Shown piece after piece: positions 9,969-19,485 of a DNA stretch of 64,000 nucleotides; the stretch's first letter is position 1, and each line of letters starts with the position of its first letter. The position numbers and the translations under genes were made by a program. Below the pieces are notes generated by a model that worked only from the letters and a program-made list of their open reading frames with translations, did no database searches and was not told where the DNA came from. The DNA comes from Bin22 sp965207275 (GTDB taxonomy: Bacteria > Chloroflexota > Dehalococcoidia > Lucifugimonadales > UBA3495), in NCBI GenBank assembly GCA_965207275.1, contig CBDBMH010000001.1, forward strand, positions 372,001-436,000. Direction: 5' to 3'.

Positions 9969-10591
9969 ACCGGAACCCCGGAAGGTTGCGCCTGCTGTAC
10001 CCGGTGAGTACAGAACCCACCCATGGCTATATATCTGAAGACGGCAACCGTTTAACCTTTCAGCTGGGTGGCGGGGAAGGCGGCGATTTCCCAAATTCAA
10101 TTGGCCTGGAAATTGCAACCGTGCAGGCCAACCAGGGGTTGTGCCGCGACGAACAGGGCCGCACCCGCCCTTTTGCCTGGGCCTGGGTCGGCCCCCAGCT
10201 GCACCTTTGGCTGGACGGCGACCTGTTCATCTTTCAGCAGGAGGACGATCACCGACGAAATAACACTTCCGGCGCTGTACTTGCGGACGACGTACTGGCT
10301 CCCGTGCCCGGCGCCGTACTGGAAGTTCTGGTCACCGACGGGGAAAAGGTGGAACGAAACCAAACGGTGCTGGTCATGGAGTCCATGAAAATGGAACTGG
10401 CCATAACTGCCCCCCGCAGCGCCATCGTCCGGCGGGTAGCTGTCCGGCCCGGTCAGCAGGTTGATCGGGGCATGCGCCTGCTGGAATTGTCGCCGGAAGA
10501 ACCGGGTGAAGGGTATCCGGAACCTAACCTGACGTCCTCCACACATTGCGGTCATGAAGTAACGCCTGATAATCCGGCGTCTCTCCCCTGA
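9965..10591 (+). CDS. Biotin carboxyl carrier protein, separate subunit of the carboxylase
   Basis: 208 residues. The C-terminal ~75 residues form a biotinyl/lipoyl domain: VLAPVPGAVLEVLV, then the biotinylation motif VMESMKMEL (Ser replaces the usual Ala before MKM), then QVDRGMRLLEL. The first ~110 residues (GYISEDGNRLTFQLGGGEG and following beta-rich sequence) look like the BT linker domain of acyl-CoA carboxylase alpha chains. Together with the preceding gene this is an alpha subunit split in two. A ~30-residue tail follows the biotinyl domain. ATGA overlap with the upstream gene. Confidence 0.88.
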   Translation: MNRNPGRLRLLYPVSTEPTHGYISEDGNRLTFQLGGGEGGDFPNSIGLEIATVQANQGLCRDEQGRTRPFAWAWVGPQLHLWLDGDLFIFQQEDDHRRNNTSGAVLADDVLAPVPGAVLEVLVTDGEKVERNQTVLVMESMKMELAITAPRSAIVRRVAVRPGQQVDRGMRLLELSPEEPGEGYPEPNLTSSTHCGHEVTPDNPASLP

Positions 10592-10666
10592 GCTTTGCCT
10601 GGTATGGACAACCTTGTCCCCTCCCCAATATCATCCTGCAATCCAAACCCTATGGGAGCATCAGCC

Positions 10667-11698
10667 ATGAGCTATCGAGAGGGCATCATCACCAGCGTCG
10701 CCGGCACGGGAGACAAGGGTTACGAGGGCGACGGCGGCCCTGCCTCTGCTGCCTACCTCAGCGAACCCTTTATGTGCGCCTTCGATTCCGCCGGCAACCT
10801 GTACATAGCCGAAGCCACAAACCACTGCATCCGATACGTTGACCTGAAAAGCGGCATCATCAGTACTATAGCGGGAACAGGGGAGCAGGGTTACTCAGGC
10901 GACGGCGGACCCGCCACCCACGCTACCTTCAACCAACCCTACTCCCTGCAGGTCGACGGCAAAGGGGACATCTACGTCGTAGACCGTCTCAACTATGTCA
11001 TCAGAAAGGTCGACTCCGCCACCGGAATCGTCACCACCGTGGCGGGAACGGGAGAAGCGGGTTACGGTGGAGACGGTGGGCCCGGAACCCTCGCCCTGTT
11101 CCGCGAGCCCAACGACTGCTTCCTTGACGGCAATGGGTGCCTGCTTATCGCCGACATCCAGGACCAGCGAATTCGCCGCCTGGACCTGTCCACCGGAATC
11201 ATCAGCACCTTCGCCGGTAACGGCGCCAAGGAACGTGGCGGGGACGGGTTCCCTGCAACGGAGGCAAGCATCCTGGGGGCCAGGGCGGTGTGCCTGGACA
11301 GGGTGGGCAACACCTACATCGCCGAGCGGGAGGGTAATGGTATACGCGTGGTGGACAGGCAAGGCATAATGCACACCCTGGCCGGTACGGGCGAATTCGG
11401 CTACACCGGCGACGGAGGGCCCGCCAGTGAAGCCACCTGGGGCGCGCCGAAGGCCATCCGATGTGACCACGCCGGCAACCTCCTGGTGGTGGACACAGAG
11501 AACCACGCCATCCGGCGCATTGATGCCGGCACGGATATCGTCAATACCATCGCTGGCGGCCGCCGAAGCGGCGAGGGCGACGGCGGGCCTGCCACCCAGG
11601 CAGGTCTGGACCGTCCCCATGGCCTGGACCTGGACTCTTCGGGCAACATCTACATCGCCGACAGCAACAACCACCGGGTGCGGGTGGTAGGAGCTTAG
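10667..11698 (+). CDS. NHL-repeat beta-propeller protein
   Basis: 343 residues from ATG 10667 (MSYREG; an upstream ATG at 10595 would add 24 residues with no clear purpose). It contains about six repeats of ~53 residues with the pattern GIIxTxAGxGxxGYxGDGGPAxxAxxxxPxxxxxDxxGNxYIADxxNxxIR, forming a beta-propeller. No signal peptide is visible, and there is no attached kinase or catalytic domain. NHL proteins of this type are often binding platforms or lactonase/lyase-like; function unknown. It follows the carboxylase operon by 75 bp and may be read with it. Confidence 0.85.
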   Translation: MSYREGIITSVAGTGDKGYEGDGGPASAAYLSEPFMCAFDSAGNLYIAEATNHCIRYVDLKSGIISTIAGTGEQGYSGDGGPATHATFNQPYSLQVDGKGDIYVVDRLNYVIRKVDSATGIVTTVAGTGEAGYGGDGGPGTLALFREPNDCFLDGNGCLLIADIQDQRIRRLDLSTGIISTFAGNGAKERGGDGFPATEASILGARAVCLDRVGNTYIAEREGNGIRVVDRQGIMHTLAGTGEFGYTGDGGPASEATWGAPKAIRCDHAGNLLVVDTENHAIRRIDAGTDIVNTIAGGRRSGEGDGGPATQAGLDRPHGLDLDSSGNIYIADSNNHRVRVVGA

Positions 11699-11713
11699 CA
11701 TTGGCAAAGGCGG

Positions 11714-12592
11714 TCAGACCTCGCTGGCAGTGGCCGCCGTTAGTCGTTCACTCAGCTTCCACAGTTCCGCCGCCAAGTGGGCGTCATAACTCGATTGGGA
11801 AGAATTCACCTCGCGGCAGTCTATGAAGAACTTGCCGGTCACCGTCGCCACATCGGGCGACGAAGCCAGGTAAACGGGAGTTTCGGCGCCCCTGGTTGAG
11901 TCAACGCCTCGGACGCCGATACACAGGTTGGCCATCCGCCCCATGATTCCGTTATTCCGAGCGATGTTGGTGCGCACCAGGCCCGGGTGCAGGGCGTTAA
12001 CCGTTACCCCGCTTCCCGCCAGCCGTCGGGCCAGTTCGTAGGTGAAGAGCAGGTTGCACAGCTTTGATCGCCCGTAGGCTTGATAGGAGCGGCCATTACC
12101 TGGACTGGGCAAATCTTCCAGTCGAAGAATGCCCGCCGAGTAGTGGGAGCTGGATGAAACGTTAATGATCCGGGCCGGCGCCGACTCTCGCAGCAGGTCC
12201 AGCAGCAGGTCGGTAAGAAGGAAGTAGCCCAGGTGGTTGAGGGCAAAGGTCATTTCAATGCCGTCAACACTGGTGCGGCTGGACAGGAAAATAGCGCCGG
12301 CATTGTTGAGGAGTACGTCCAGCCTGGGCAAACGGTCTTGAATTTCGGCTGCCAGGCGGCGCACTTCCTGTTGCGAGGACAGATCGGCCAGCAGGCAGGA
12401 TACGGATGTGTTGCCCGTCTCCCGCCTGATTCGTTCCGCAGCAGCTTCTGTCTTCTGGGCGTTCCGGCCGACGATTGCCACCGTCGCTGACATATGCGCC
12501 AGTTCCATTGCGGCAGCGTAACCGATTCCGTCGCTGCCGCCGGTGATCAGGCAAGTCTTCCCGTCCATAGGCGGGTTCATATTTGCAGCCAC
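11714..12592 (-). CDS. Short-chain dehydrogenase/reductase (retinol dehydrogenase-like)
   Basis: 292 residues, classical SDR. The NAD(P)-binding motif is TGGSDGIGYA (residues ~17-26), followed by LLNNAGAIF, INVSSSSHY (catalytic Ser) and YGRSK (catalytic Tyr and Lys). The insert after the active site and HPGLVRTNIARN resemble retinol-dehydrogenase/WW-oxidoreductase-like SDRs, which use varied alcohols or ketones. Substrate unknown. It lies 8 bp downstream of the next SDR (12601) on the same strand, so the two are probably co-transcribed. Confidence 0.88.
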   Translation of the reverse strand: MAANMNPPMDGKTCLITGGSDGIGYAAAMELAHMSATVAIVGRNAQKTEAAAERIRRETGNTSVSCLLADLSSQQEVRRLAAEIQDRLPRLDVLLNNAGAIFLSSRTSVDGIEMTFALNHLGYFLLTDLLLDLLRESAPARIINVSSSSHYSAGILRLEDLPSPGNGRSYQAYGRSKLCNLLFTYELARRLAGSGVTVNALHPGLVRTNIARNNGIMGRMANLCIGVRGVDSTRGAETPVYLASSPDVATVTGKFFIDCREVNSSQSSYDAHLAAELWKLSERLTAATASEV

Positions 12593-12600
12593 TGAATTAC

Positions 12601-13440
12601 TCAGAAGGGATACGGCTGCCCGCCGCCCACGGCCAGAACCTGCCCCGTTATATAAGAGGCGTCGTGAGACGCCAGGAAGGCGATGGCCGCCGCCTGTTCA
12701 TCGGCCTCTCCCCGCCGGCCCATGGGAATCTCAGACAGACGGGTCTGCTGCCGGTATGTTTCCTGCAGGTCCAGCTCCTCCGGGGGCAGTTCCGGAGGAT
12801 CGGCGGTAATCCCGTAGTTGCGGGGCGTCACCCGGTCCTCGGCCAGCGTGCCGCTGGGAGCCATGCAGTTGACCCGTATGCCCAGCGGGGCTACCTCCCG
12901 AGAAAGGGAGGTGGTAAGGCCGATCTGCCCGGCCTTGGCGGCGGCGTAGGGTACTCGGAACGCACCAGTCACGGCGTGGGTGGCCACGTTCACGATGGTT
13001 CCCGATTTCTGCTCGATCATGTAGGGCAGGACGGCACGGCAGCACCAAACTGCGGTCCAGAAGCTCTTGTCAATCTCCGCCTGGATTTGTTCAGGGGTAT
13101 AATACTGGAAGGACTGGAACCAGATGGTGCCGCCGGCAACGTTGGCGAGCACGTCAATCCGGCCAAACCGCTCTTGGGCAAAGGCCATGAGCCCCTGGGC
13201 ATTCTCCCATTTTGACAGCTCACCCAGGCAGTATGCCGCCTCGGCGCCGAAATCCCGCAGTTCGTCGCAGACTCGTTGCGACGAAGCCTCCACCATATCG
13301 CCAACCACCACAGCGGCGCCCTCCTGGGCCAGCCGCCGCGCCGTGGCGGCGCCAATGCCTTGCCCTGCTCCGGTAATGACCGCCACCTGGCCCTCAAACC
13401 GTCGGGCCCCTGCCGCTTTAGCATCCAGTATTTCTGCCAT
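12601..13440 (-). CDS. Short-chain dehydrogenase, dihydrodiol/BenD-like
   Basis: 279 residues. Start at ATG 13440 with a strong ACAGGAGGAACC site; a longer frame back to 13497 lacks one. The nucleotide motif is TGAGQGIGAATA, then NVAGG, then NVATHAVTGAFRVPYAAAK and the C-terminal YITGQVLAVGGG. The VPYAAAK stretch and overall layout resemble dihydroxycyclohexadiene-carboxylate dehydrogenase (BenD)-type SDRs. The usual catalytic Ser appears to be Thr (NVAT), a conservative change. Probably in one transcript with 11714. Confidence 0.85.
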   Translation of the reverse strand: MAEILDAKAAGARRFEGQVAVITGAGQGIGAATARRLAQEGAAVVVGDMVEASSQRVCDELRDFGAEAAYCLGELSKWENAQGLMAFAQERFGRIDVLANVAGGTIWFQSFQYYTPEQIQAEIDKSFWTAVWCCRAVLPYMIEQKSGTIVNVATHAVTGAFRVPYAAAKAGQIGLTTSLSREVAPLGIRVNCMAPSGTLAEDRVTPRNYGITADPPELPPEELDLQETYRQQTRLSEIPMGRRGEADEQAAAIAFLASHDASYITGQVLAVGGGQPYPF

Positions 13441-13789
13441 GGTTCCTCCTGTGGGCAAGCCGTGGAGCCGGTTACGCCCCCCATGCCGGTAAGTCAATCC
13501 GAATTGGCGCCAATGTTAACCCCGGTGTAGGACACTGGGCAACAATGACAACAGACTCCCTCCAACTTCTTACTAGATCTAACGGGCAACGGGAACCCTG
13601 TCTGTACGTTTGAACCTTTCTTGCGTCTATACGAACTTATCCTATTGTAATTCGTAAAGTATTTCTTGCTTTAATACTATATAAATAGATTATCGCAGTA
13701 TCCATTGACACCATACAGATACGGATGTATATTCCGCTTGTCATACCTCAGATGATAGCCATTACCTCTACATAAAAGGAGGAATATCT
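13441..13789. other. AT-rich divergent promoter region
   Basis: 349 bp between the minus-strand SDR and the plus-strand ABC binding-protein gene. The stretch 13600-13740 is far more AT-rich than its surroundings. It holds the promoter listed at 13705 and an AAAGGAGGAATATCT ribosome binding site just before 13790. No gene is seen. Confidence 0.6.
13705..13733 (+). promoter_or_regulatory. Sigma-70-type promoter of the ABC importer operon
   Basis: TTGACA (13705-13710), a 17-bp spacer, then TATATT (13728-13733), in an AT-rich stretch 57 bp before the binding-protein start. This is one of the best promoter matches in the window. Confidence 0.7.
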
Positions 13790-14513
13790 ATGTGGAACCG
13801 CTGGATACTCACGTCGAAAGCGTTACTTTTCGTCTCGCTATTGTTCATCCTGACTGCGCTGGTGGCATGCGGCGCGGCGGCGCCGGAAGAGCCGGCTCAG
13901 GAAGCGGCTACCGAACCGCAAGCGGCGCAGCAGGAACCCGCTGCCGCACAGGAACCGGCGCCTACCGCTGAGCCAGCGCCGGCCATGGAACAGGAGATGG
14001 CCGAACCCACTGTGGTCAGGTACGTAGAATCCCAGGGGGAAATTCAGGTGGAAACCAACCAGCACTGCGGCGGTAACCGCCCCATCATTTCCCAGTTTCT
14101 GCCGTACGTGGAGTTTCTGGTCGAGTCAGACCCGGTCACCGCCGAGTTCAACCCGTGGCTGGCAGAGTCCTGGGAGACCACTACCGACGCCAAGACATGG
14201 ACCTTCAAGCTTCGCGAGGGCGTCCAATTCCACCACGGTTACGGCGAGATGACCGCCCATGACTTCGTTGATATGGCGCTAGCAAAGAGTAACGAGGACT
14301 GCCAGTCCAGCACGACCAGCTTCTGGAAAGAGATCGCAAGCGCCGAAGCGGTTGACGACCACACAGTCAAGTACACAATGAACAACGCCTCGCTTCCGAT
14401 GACCAGTGTGGTGTCGAACCTGCCAACGGGTCTTGAGCTGTTCTCCCTCAGCAAGAAGCAGGTCGACGAAGTCGGCTACGATAACCTCGATGATGTCAAG
14501 CCGGCCAGTACCA
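13790..14513 (+). pseudogene. ABC oligopeptide-type substrate-binding lipoprotein, 5' part (split by IS)
   Basis: The N-terminal ~241 codons of a family-5 (SBP_bac_5) binding protein. A signal peptide ends in the lipobox LVAC, followed by an Ala/Glu/Gln/Pro-rich linker and then QFLPYVEFLVESDPVTAEFNPWLAESWE and TWTFKLREGVQFHHG, typical of DppA/OppA-like proteins. The frame runs into the IS1380-like element after codon 241 and would add ~55 foreign residues. Joining 13790-14513 to 16409-17436 restores one 583-aa protein with no frame change, so the insertion looks recent. Binds peptides, opines or similar ligands for the permeases at 17578 and 18580. Confidence 0.88.
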
Positions 14514-16403
14514 CCCAAATCCACCACCTAATGGGAGGAAAAGACCTCGTTGGAGCCAGCGGCAAAGCTGGCTATGATGGTTACGGGACAAACACAACCA
14601 TCACCAACGAGGTGCAGTCATTATGCAACAGGGAGTCCTGCCATTCCAGTATGGGACGGAGCATCGCGCGGGGGGCATGACGGGGCTGTCGGGGTTGGCG
14701 GTCTATCTGGAAATGGCCGATGCGATGGGGCTGGGCGAGTCGATCCGGCGCTACGTGAAGGTCAAGGAGGGCGGACAGGGATGGACGGACCGGCAGATGG
14801 TCACCGCGCTGGTGCTGCTGAATCTGGCCGGTGGAGAAGGAGTGGACGACCTCCGGGTGCTGGAAGGGGACGAGGGTCTGGGCCGGATGTTGGGCCGGGT
14901 GGAGACGCACCGGCAGCGGGCTTGTGAGCGCCGGGAGGAGGGCAGCCGGTGGCGGGGCGGGCGGCGCCGCAGCGTCCCGTCTCCGTCGGCGGTGTTCCGG
15001 TACCTGGGCCGGTTCCACGACCCGGTTCAGGAGGAGGCCAGGCAGCCCCATACGGCGTACATACCCGCGCCCAGCGGCGCGCTGCGCGGGCTGGGGAAGG
15101 TCAACGCCGAGATGATGAGCTTCGTCCGGGACCACCTGGAGCAGGAGCAGGCGACGCTGGACATGGACGCGACGCTGATCGAGACCTACAAGCAGGAGGC
15201 GCTGTACTGCTACCAGGGCTACAAGGCCTACCAGCCGATGGTCACCTACTGGGCCGAGGCGGACCTGGTGGTCCATTCGGAGTTCCGGGACGGCAACGTG
15301 CCAGCGGGGTTCGAGCAACTGCGGGTGTTGCGGGAGTCGCTGGCCCATCTGCCGGAGGGCGTGGTGAAGGTGATGCTGCGGTCGGACACGGCGGGGTACC
15401 AAGTTGAGTTGTTGCGGTACTGCGCCGAGGGGAGGGATGAGCGGTTCGGAGTGATCGAATTCGCGGTGGGGGCGGACGTCACGGAGGGGTTCAAGCGTGC
15501 GGCAGCCGAAGTGGAGGAGAGCCAGTGGCGCCGGTTGCCCCGGATGGTGGGGGAGTTGGCGGTGGAGACGGAACAGGAGTGGGCCGAGGTGGACTTCGTG
15601 CCCGATAGATTGGCTTATTCCAAGAATGATCCCGACTACCGTTTCATAGCGGTCCGGGAGCCGCTGAGGCGGCCGCCGCTGCCGGGCATGGAGGATGACC
15701 TGGAGTTGTCGGTTCCGGCGATGGAGATGCCGGACCGGGGCTGGTACAAGATCCGGGGGATAGTGACTAACCGGGAGCTACCGGGAGATGAGGTGGTGCG
15801 GTGGTACCGGGAGAGATGCGGGAAGGGCGAGGAGGTGCATGGTGTGCTGAAGGAGGACTTGGCTGGCGGGAGGCTGCCGTCGGGACAGTTCGGGGCCAAC
15901 GCGGCCTGGTGGGCGATAGCGGCGCTGGCGTTCAACCTGAACTCGGCGGTCAAGCAGTTGGCCCTGGGCGGTCAGTGGGTGAACAAGCGGCTCAAGGCGG
16001 TGCGCTTTGCTCTGATCAATCTGGCCGGACGGGTGGTCTGCCACGCCAGGAAGCTGCTGATCCGGCTGGCCCGGGGCCATCCATCCTTCCCGCTGCTGGC
16101 GGGAGCGCACCGGAGAATAGCGGCGCTGGCCCACGGCCCACCCTGACCTGGGACGGTCTGCGCCACTACCGACGGGCATTCAAGCGACGGGGACTCCCGC
16201 CGTAGGGACACTGCGCCCTTCTCCAGGACCGGTTGGCATAGACCTCGCCCTGGCGTCGCCGGCCAACGCCCCAATATCCCCTTCCAGCGCCTACTCCTGC
16301 CACGCCAACCCACTGCCAACCTGTCAGCCGTCAGCCGATGCCCCAACCGGCCCAATCAAGGAGCCCCAAAACCATTTTTCTCCCATTAGGTGGTGGATTT
16401 GGG
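14514..16403 (+). mobile_element. IS1380-family-like insertion sequence, 1,890 bp, 5-bp target duplication
   Basis: Terminal inverted repeats of about 24 bp: the left end begins CCCAAATCCACCACCTAATG and the right end is its complement, ending ...GGTGGTGGATTTGGG. The target duplication TACCA is present at 14509-14513 and again at 16404-16408. It contains one transposase gene and ~255 bp of non-coding sequence before the right end. CC-starting ends and a 4-5-bp duplication agree with the IS1380 family. Removing the element and one TACCA restores the interrupted ABC binding-protein frame exactly. Confidence 0.92.
14623..16146 (+). CDS. IS1380-family-like DDE transposase
   Basis: 507 residues. 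Acidic catalytic candidates are Asp in LDMDATLIE, Asp in LRSDTAGYQ and the C-terminal Glu region in ERCGKGEEVHGVLKEDLAGG, which fits the DDE_Tnp_1/IS1380 layout. The central GYKAYQPMVTYW and C-terminal AAWWAIAALAFNLNSAVKQL segments are also typical. An Arg-rich insertion (~residues 93-118) follows a conserved VDDLRVLEGDEGLGRML segment. The frame is intact, so the element may still be active. The ATG lies about 110 bp inside the left end. GC content is higher than in the interrupted gene. Confidence 0.88.
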   Translation: MQQGVLPFQYGTEHRAGGMTGLSGLAVYLEMADAMGLGESIRRYVKVKEGGQGWTDRQMVTALVLLNLAGGEGVDDLRVLEGDEGLGRMLGRVETHRQRACERREEGSRWRGGRRRSVPSPSAVFRYLGRFHDPVQEEARQPHTAYIPAPSGALRGLGKVNAEMMSFVRDHLEQEQATLDMDATLIETYKQEALYCYQGYKAYQPMVTYWAEADLVVHSEFRDGNVPAGFEQLRVLRESLAHLPEGVVKVMLRSDTAGYQVELLRYCAEGRDERFGVIEFAVGADVTEGFKRAAAEVEESQWRRLPRMVGELAVETEQEWAEVDFVPDRLAYSKNDPDYRFIAVREPLRRPPLPGMEDDLELSVPAMEMPDRGWYKIRGIVTNRELPGDEVVRWYRERCGKGEEVHGVLKEDLAGGRLPSGQFGANAAWWAIAALAFNLNSAVKQLALGGQWVNKRLKAVRFALINLAGRVVCHARKLLIRLARGHPSFPLLAGAHRRIAALAHGPP

Positions 16404-16408
16404 TACCA

Positions 16409-17436
16409 GCTACTACCAGTATATGGAACGCAACCTTGGTGAAGGTGTGGTGTACGAGCGGGTCCCGTATGACCACTGGCGTATCCAGTCGCCTTTCGAG
16501 GAAATGGAGATCCGCTGGATCGGCGAGGAATCTACCAGGCTGGCCGGTCTACTGGCCGGCGAGATTCACGCCATCGCCCTTTCCCGTGACCTTCAGGAGA
16601 CCGCAGTAGAAAACGGCATGAAGGTCATTCCCGCCCAACAAGCCTTCAGCCAGTTGAGCCTGTTCTTCGGCGGCATGTACCTTATGCCCAACGACCCCGA
16701 CTTCGACCCGACTACGCCGTGGGCTGACCTGAGGGTACGACGGGCCATGAACAAGGCTATCAATCGGGACGAGTTGAACGAGTTTATTTTCAAGGGACAG
16801 GGCGAGCGGATGCACGTCACCGCCTGCTGCCACCCGGTGTTGGACGGAAACATCTATAACCCGGAGTGGGACACCCGGTGGGATGAAGACTACGGATACG
16901 ATCCCGATGCGGCAAGGGCCCTGCTGGCGGAGGCAGGCTACGGCCCGGATAATCCTATTCAAGTCGAAATAGTCAACTACCGCACCTCCGGCGAACCTGA
17001 ATCCCCCATCGCCGTTGAGGCAATGCCCCAATACTGGGGTCCGGTGGGAATCGAGGCGACCATCCTGGACATGGACTCCGGCGCCTATTCCAAGAAGCGG
17101 CGCGAAAAGCAGATGCAGCACAACGTTTATGCCAACGTGTTTAGCTTCAGGAAGATCCACGACCGGATTCGGACGGAGGCTCCTACCAACACCAGCGGTT
17201 TCCACTTCGCTCACCCATTCATAGAGGAAAAGTACCAGGAGACCCTGGACAAGACCACCCAGGCTGAGATCGACGCCATCGGCCGTGAGGTATCCAATTT
17301 CTGGTATGACCAGCACTGGACCATTCCCATGTTCTGGTTCCGGTTCAACTTCACCGTCAACCCGGAGGTTCTCGAGGACTGGGTGTACCTGAACCGGGGC
17401 TACTACTGGCACAACCAGGTACCTGCATCCAAGTAA
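16409..17436 (+). pseudogene. ABC oligopeptide-type substrate-binding protein, 3' part (split by IS)
   Basis: The C-terminal ~342 codons of the binding protein begun at 13790. It continues in frame after the target duplication as SYYQYMERNLGEGVVYERVPYDHW and carries the family-5 segments GEIHAIALSRDLQ, WADLRVRRAMNKAINRDEL, DPDAARALLAEAGYG and a C-terminal WTIPMFWFRFNF. A start such as GTG or ATG within 16390-16430 could make a fragment, but without a signal peptide it would not be exported. The sequence is otherwise undamaged. Confidence 0.88.
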
Positions 17437-17577
17437 GTCTCCAGGTACTGTTGCCGACCCGCTTTTAAGCTTTACATCCCCCTCCTCACCCGCGAGTGGG
17501 GAGGGGGATAAGACTAATGCACCTGCTTCGGACAACCCGTTCAGCATCGTTGAAGGACCTGCGAGAAGGAAATCACC

Positions 17578-18513
17578 ATGCAACGATACATCATCGTCCG
17601 TGGATTCCACGCAATAATCACTTTATTCGCTATCAGCGTAATCATCTTCGCTCTCACCAGAGCCACCGGCGACCCCACCGATGTAATGCTGCCACCGGAA
17701 GCCACCATCGACGAGGTACAGCGCCTGCGCGACTACTGGCGATTGGACGACCCTCTGCACATTCAGTACCTGATTTACGTGGGCAACGTGTTCACTGGAA
17801 ACCTTGGAGAGTCGGTGAAGTGGCCCGGAAAGACGGCCGGAGAATTGATCCTCCAGCGGATGCCAGCTACCATCAAGCTGACGGTAGTGGCCATGGTGGT
17901 AAGCGTCTCCCTGGCCCTGCCCCTGGGCATACTCACCGCAGTAAAGAAGGATACCTTCTGGGACGTTGGGGGCAAGGTTTTTGCCCTATTAGGTCAGGCT
18001 GTCCCCAACTTCTGGCTGGGAATTATGATGGTCTGGATTCTGGCCGTTCATTGGGACGTCTTCCCCACCTCCGGTAAAGGGGAGGGAGGATGGGACGGCA
18101 TTCACCACCTGATATTGCCGGCATTCGCGTTGGGCGCCTTCAACCTGGCAGCGGGACTAAGACTGAGCCGCTCCGCCATGCTGGACGTCCTGGACTCGGA
18201 ATACGTGAAGATGGCCAGGGTTAAGGGCCTGCCCGAATGGATAATCATTTGGAAGCACTGCCTTCGCAATGCCGCCCTGATCCCCCTGACCTATTTCGGG
18301 ATTCAGTTTGCCGGCCTGATCACCGGTTCGGTCATCACGGAAACAGTGTTCGCTTATCCAGGCGTAGGGTTACTGGCCATCGAGGCAATTCGGTCTCGCG
18401 ACTTCCAGGTTGTCCAGAGCGTGGTGGTTGTTTTCGCCTTCATATACGTGGTGGTAGCCCTGCTGGTGGACATCCTCTATGCGTACCTCGACCCACGAAT
18501 CAGGCTAACGTAG
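17578..18513 (+). CDS. ABC transporter permease, DppB/OppB type
   Basis: 311 residues with six predicted membrane helices. The first starts at residue ~9 (FHAIITLFAISVIIFALTRA), followed by the OppB N-terminal signature TGDPTDVMLPPEAT and the periplasmic GNLGESVKWPG. The cytoplasmic EAA loop, which contacts an ATPase, is seen as EYVKMARVKGLPEWIIIWKHCLRNAALIPL. It forms the inner-membrane channel with the product of 18580 for the binding protein at 13790. Start ATG 17578 after GAAGGAAATCACC. No ATPase gene is next to it in this window. Confidence 0.92.
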   Translation: MQRYIIVRGFHAIITLFAISVIIFALTRATGDPTDVMLPPEATIDEVQRLRDYWRLDDPLHIQYLIYVGNVFTGNLGESVKWPGKTAGELILQRMPATIKLTVVAMVVSVSLALPLGILTAVKKDTFWDVGGKVFALLGQAVPNFWLGIMMVWILAVHWDVFPTSGKGEGGWDGIHHLILPAFALGAFNLAAGLRLSRSAMLDVLDSEYVKMARVKGLPEWIIIWKHCLRNAALIPLTYFGIQFAGLITGSVITETVFAYPGVGLLAIEAIRSRDFQVVQSVVVVFAFIYVVVALLVDILYAYLDPRIRLT

Positions 18514-18579
18514 GCGGCACATTGTTCGCATACAATCTAACCCGTGTAGACAAACTACCCCGTGTAAGGAGAGTGTCCT

Positions 18580-19485
18580 ATGGCAATTGTCAATGAAATT
18601 GCCACTCCATTGCACCGAGACGGAAGACTGGTAAGGTATTGGGACAGCGCCCGGCGCTTCCCCCTGTTCCCGATGGCGATCCTCATATTCGTTCTGGCGA
18701 TACCGGGCATATTTGCGACCCAGATAACCGACACCTGGCTGCAGGACCCGCTGGAAGGCCGAGTTACCGAGAGGCTGACCCCACCGGTGTGGCAGGAAGG
18801 CGGTTCCTGGGACCACCCCCTGGGTACTGACAAAGTCGGTTACGACATCGCCAGCCGGGTGATTCACGGCGCCCGGGTGTCACTGATTGTAGCCGGTCTT
18901 TCCATATTGACGGGAGGATTCGTCGGAACGTCCCTTGGTTTGATAGCGGGATACTACGGCGGGTGGATTGATCACCTCATTATGCGCCTGGTGGATATCA
19001 AGCTTTCGATCCAGGCGGTGCTGCTGGCGCTGGTGCTGGTCGGCGTGATGGGACCTGGCTTCCACACGGTGATCATCGTGATTGCCCTGGTCCTGTGGGT
19101 GCGGTATGCCAGGCTGGTGCGAGGGGAAACCCTGTCCCTGAAGAACCAGGACTTTGTATCCAAGGCCCGGGTGGCCGGAGCGTCCAACCTGCGGATCATT
19201 ACCCGGCACATCTTCCCCAACGTGGTGAACACCATCATCGTGCTGGCCACCCTGGAGGTGGGGCAGGTTATCCTCCTGGAAGCGGGCCTCAGCTTCCTGG
19301 GTGTGGGCATACCCCGACCAACCCCCGCCTGGGGTCTGATGGTGGCGGACGGCAGGGACCTGATCGTGCGCGCCTGGTGGGTGGCCTTCTTCCCGGGCAT
19401 GGCCATACTCCTTACGGTAATGTCCATGAACCTGCTGGGTGACTGGCTGCGGGACAAGCTGGACCCAAAGCTGCGCAACGTGTAA
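18580..19485 (+). CDS. ABC transporter permease, DppC/OppC type
   Basis: 301 residues: a short cytoplasmic N-terminus, a first membrane helix (FPMAILIFVLAIPGIF), a periplasmic domain ending HPLGTDKVGYDIASRVIHGARVS (OppC signature) and five further helices. The EAA-type loop is FVSKARVAGASNLRIITRHIFPNVVNTIIV, and the GLSFLGVGIPRPTPAWGLMVADG motif is typical of DppC. It pairs with the permease 66 bp upstream. The operon ends here with a strong terminator, so the ATPase subunits must come from elsewhere. Confidence 0.92.
   Translation: MAIVNEIATPLHRDGRLVRYWDSARRFPLFPMAILIFVLAIPGIFATQITDTWLQDPLEGRVTERLTPPVWQEGGSWDHPLGTDKVGYDIASRVIHGARVSLIVAGLSILTGGFVGTSLGLIAGYYGGWIDHLIMRLVDIKLSIQAVLLALVLVGVMGPGFHTVIIVIALVLWVRYARLVRGETLSLKNQDFVSKARVAGASNLRIITRHIFPNVVNTIIVLATLEVGQVILLEAGLSFLGVGIPRPTPAWGLMVADGRDLIVRAWWVAFFPGMAILLTVMSMNLLGDWLRDKLDPKLRNV

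Noticed and set aside
14581..15402. Minus-strand open frame inside the IS1380-like element
   Set aside because: Shadow of the transposase on the other strand, Arg/Pro/His-rich, no start signal.
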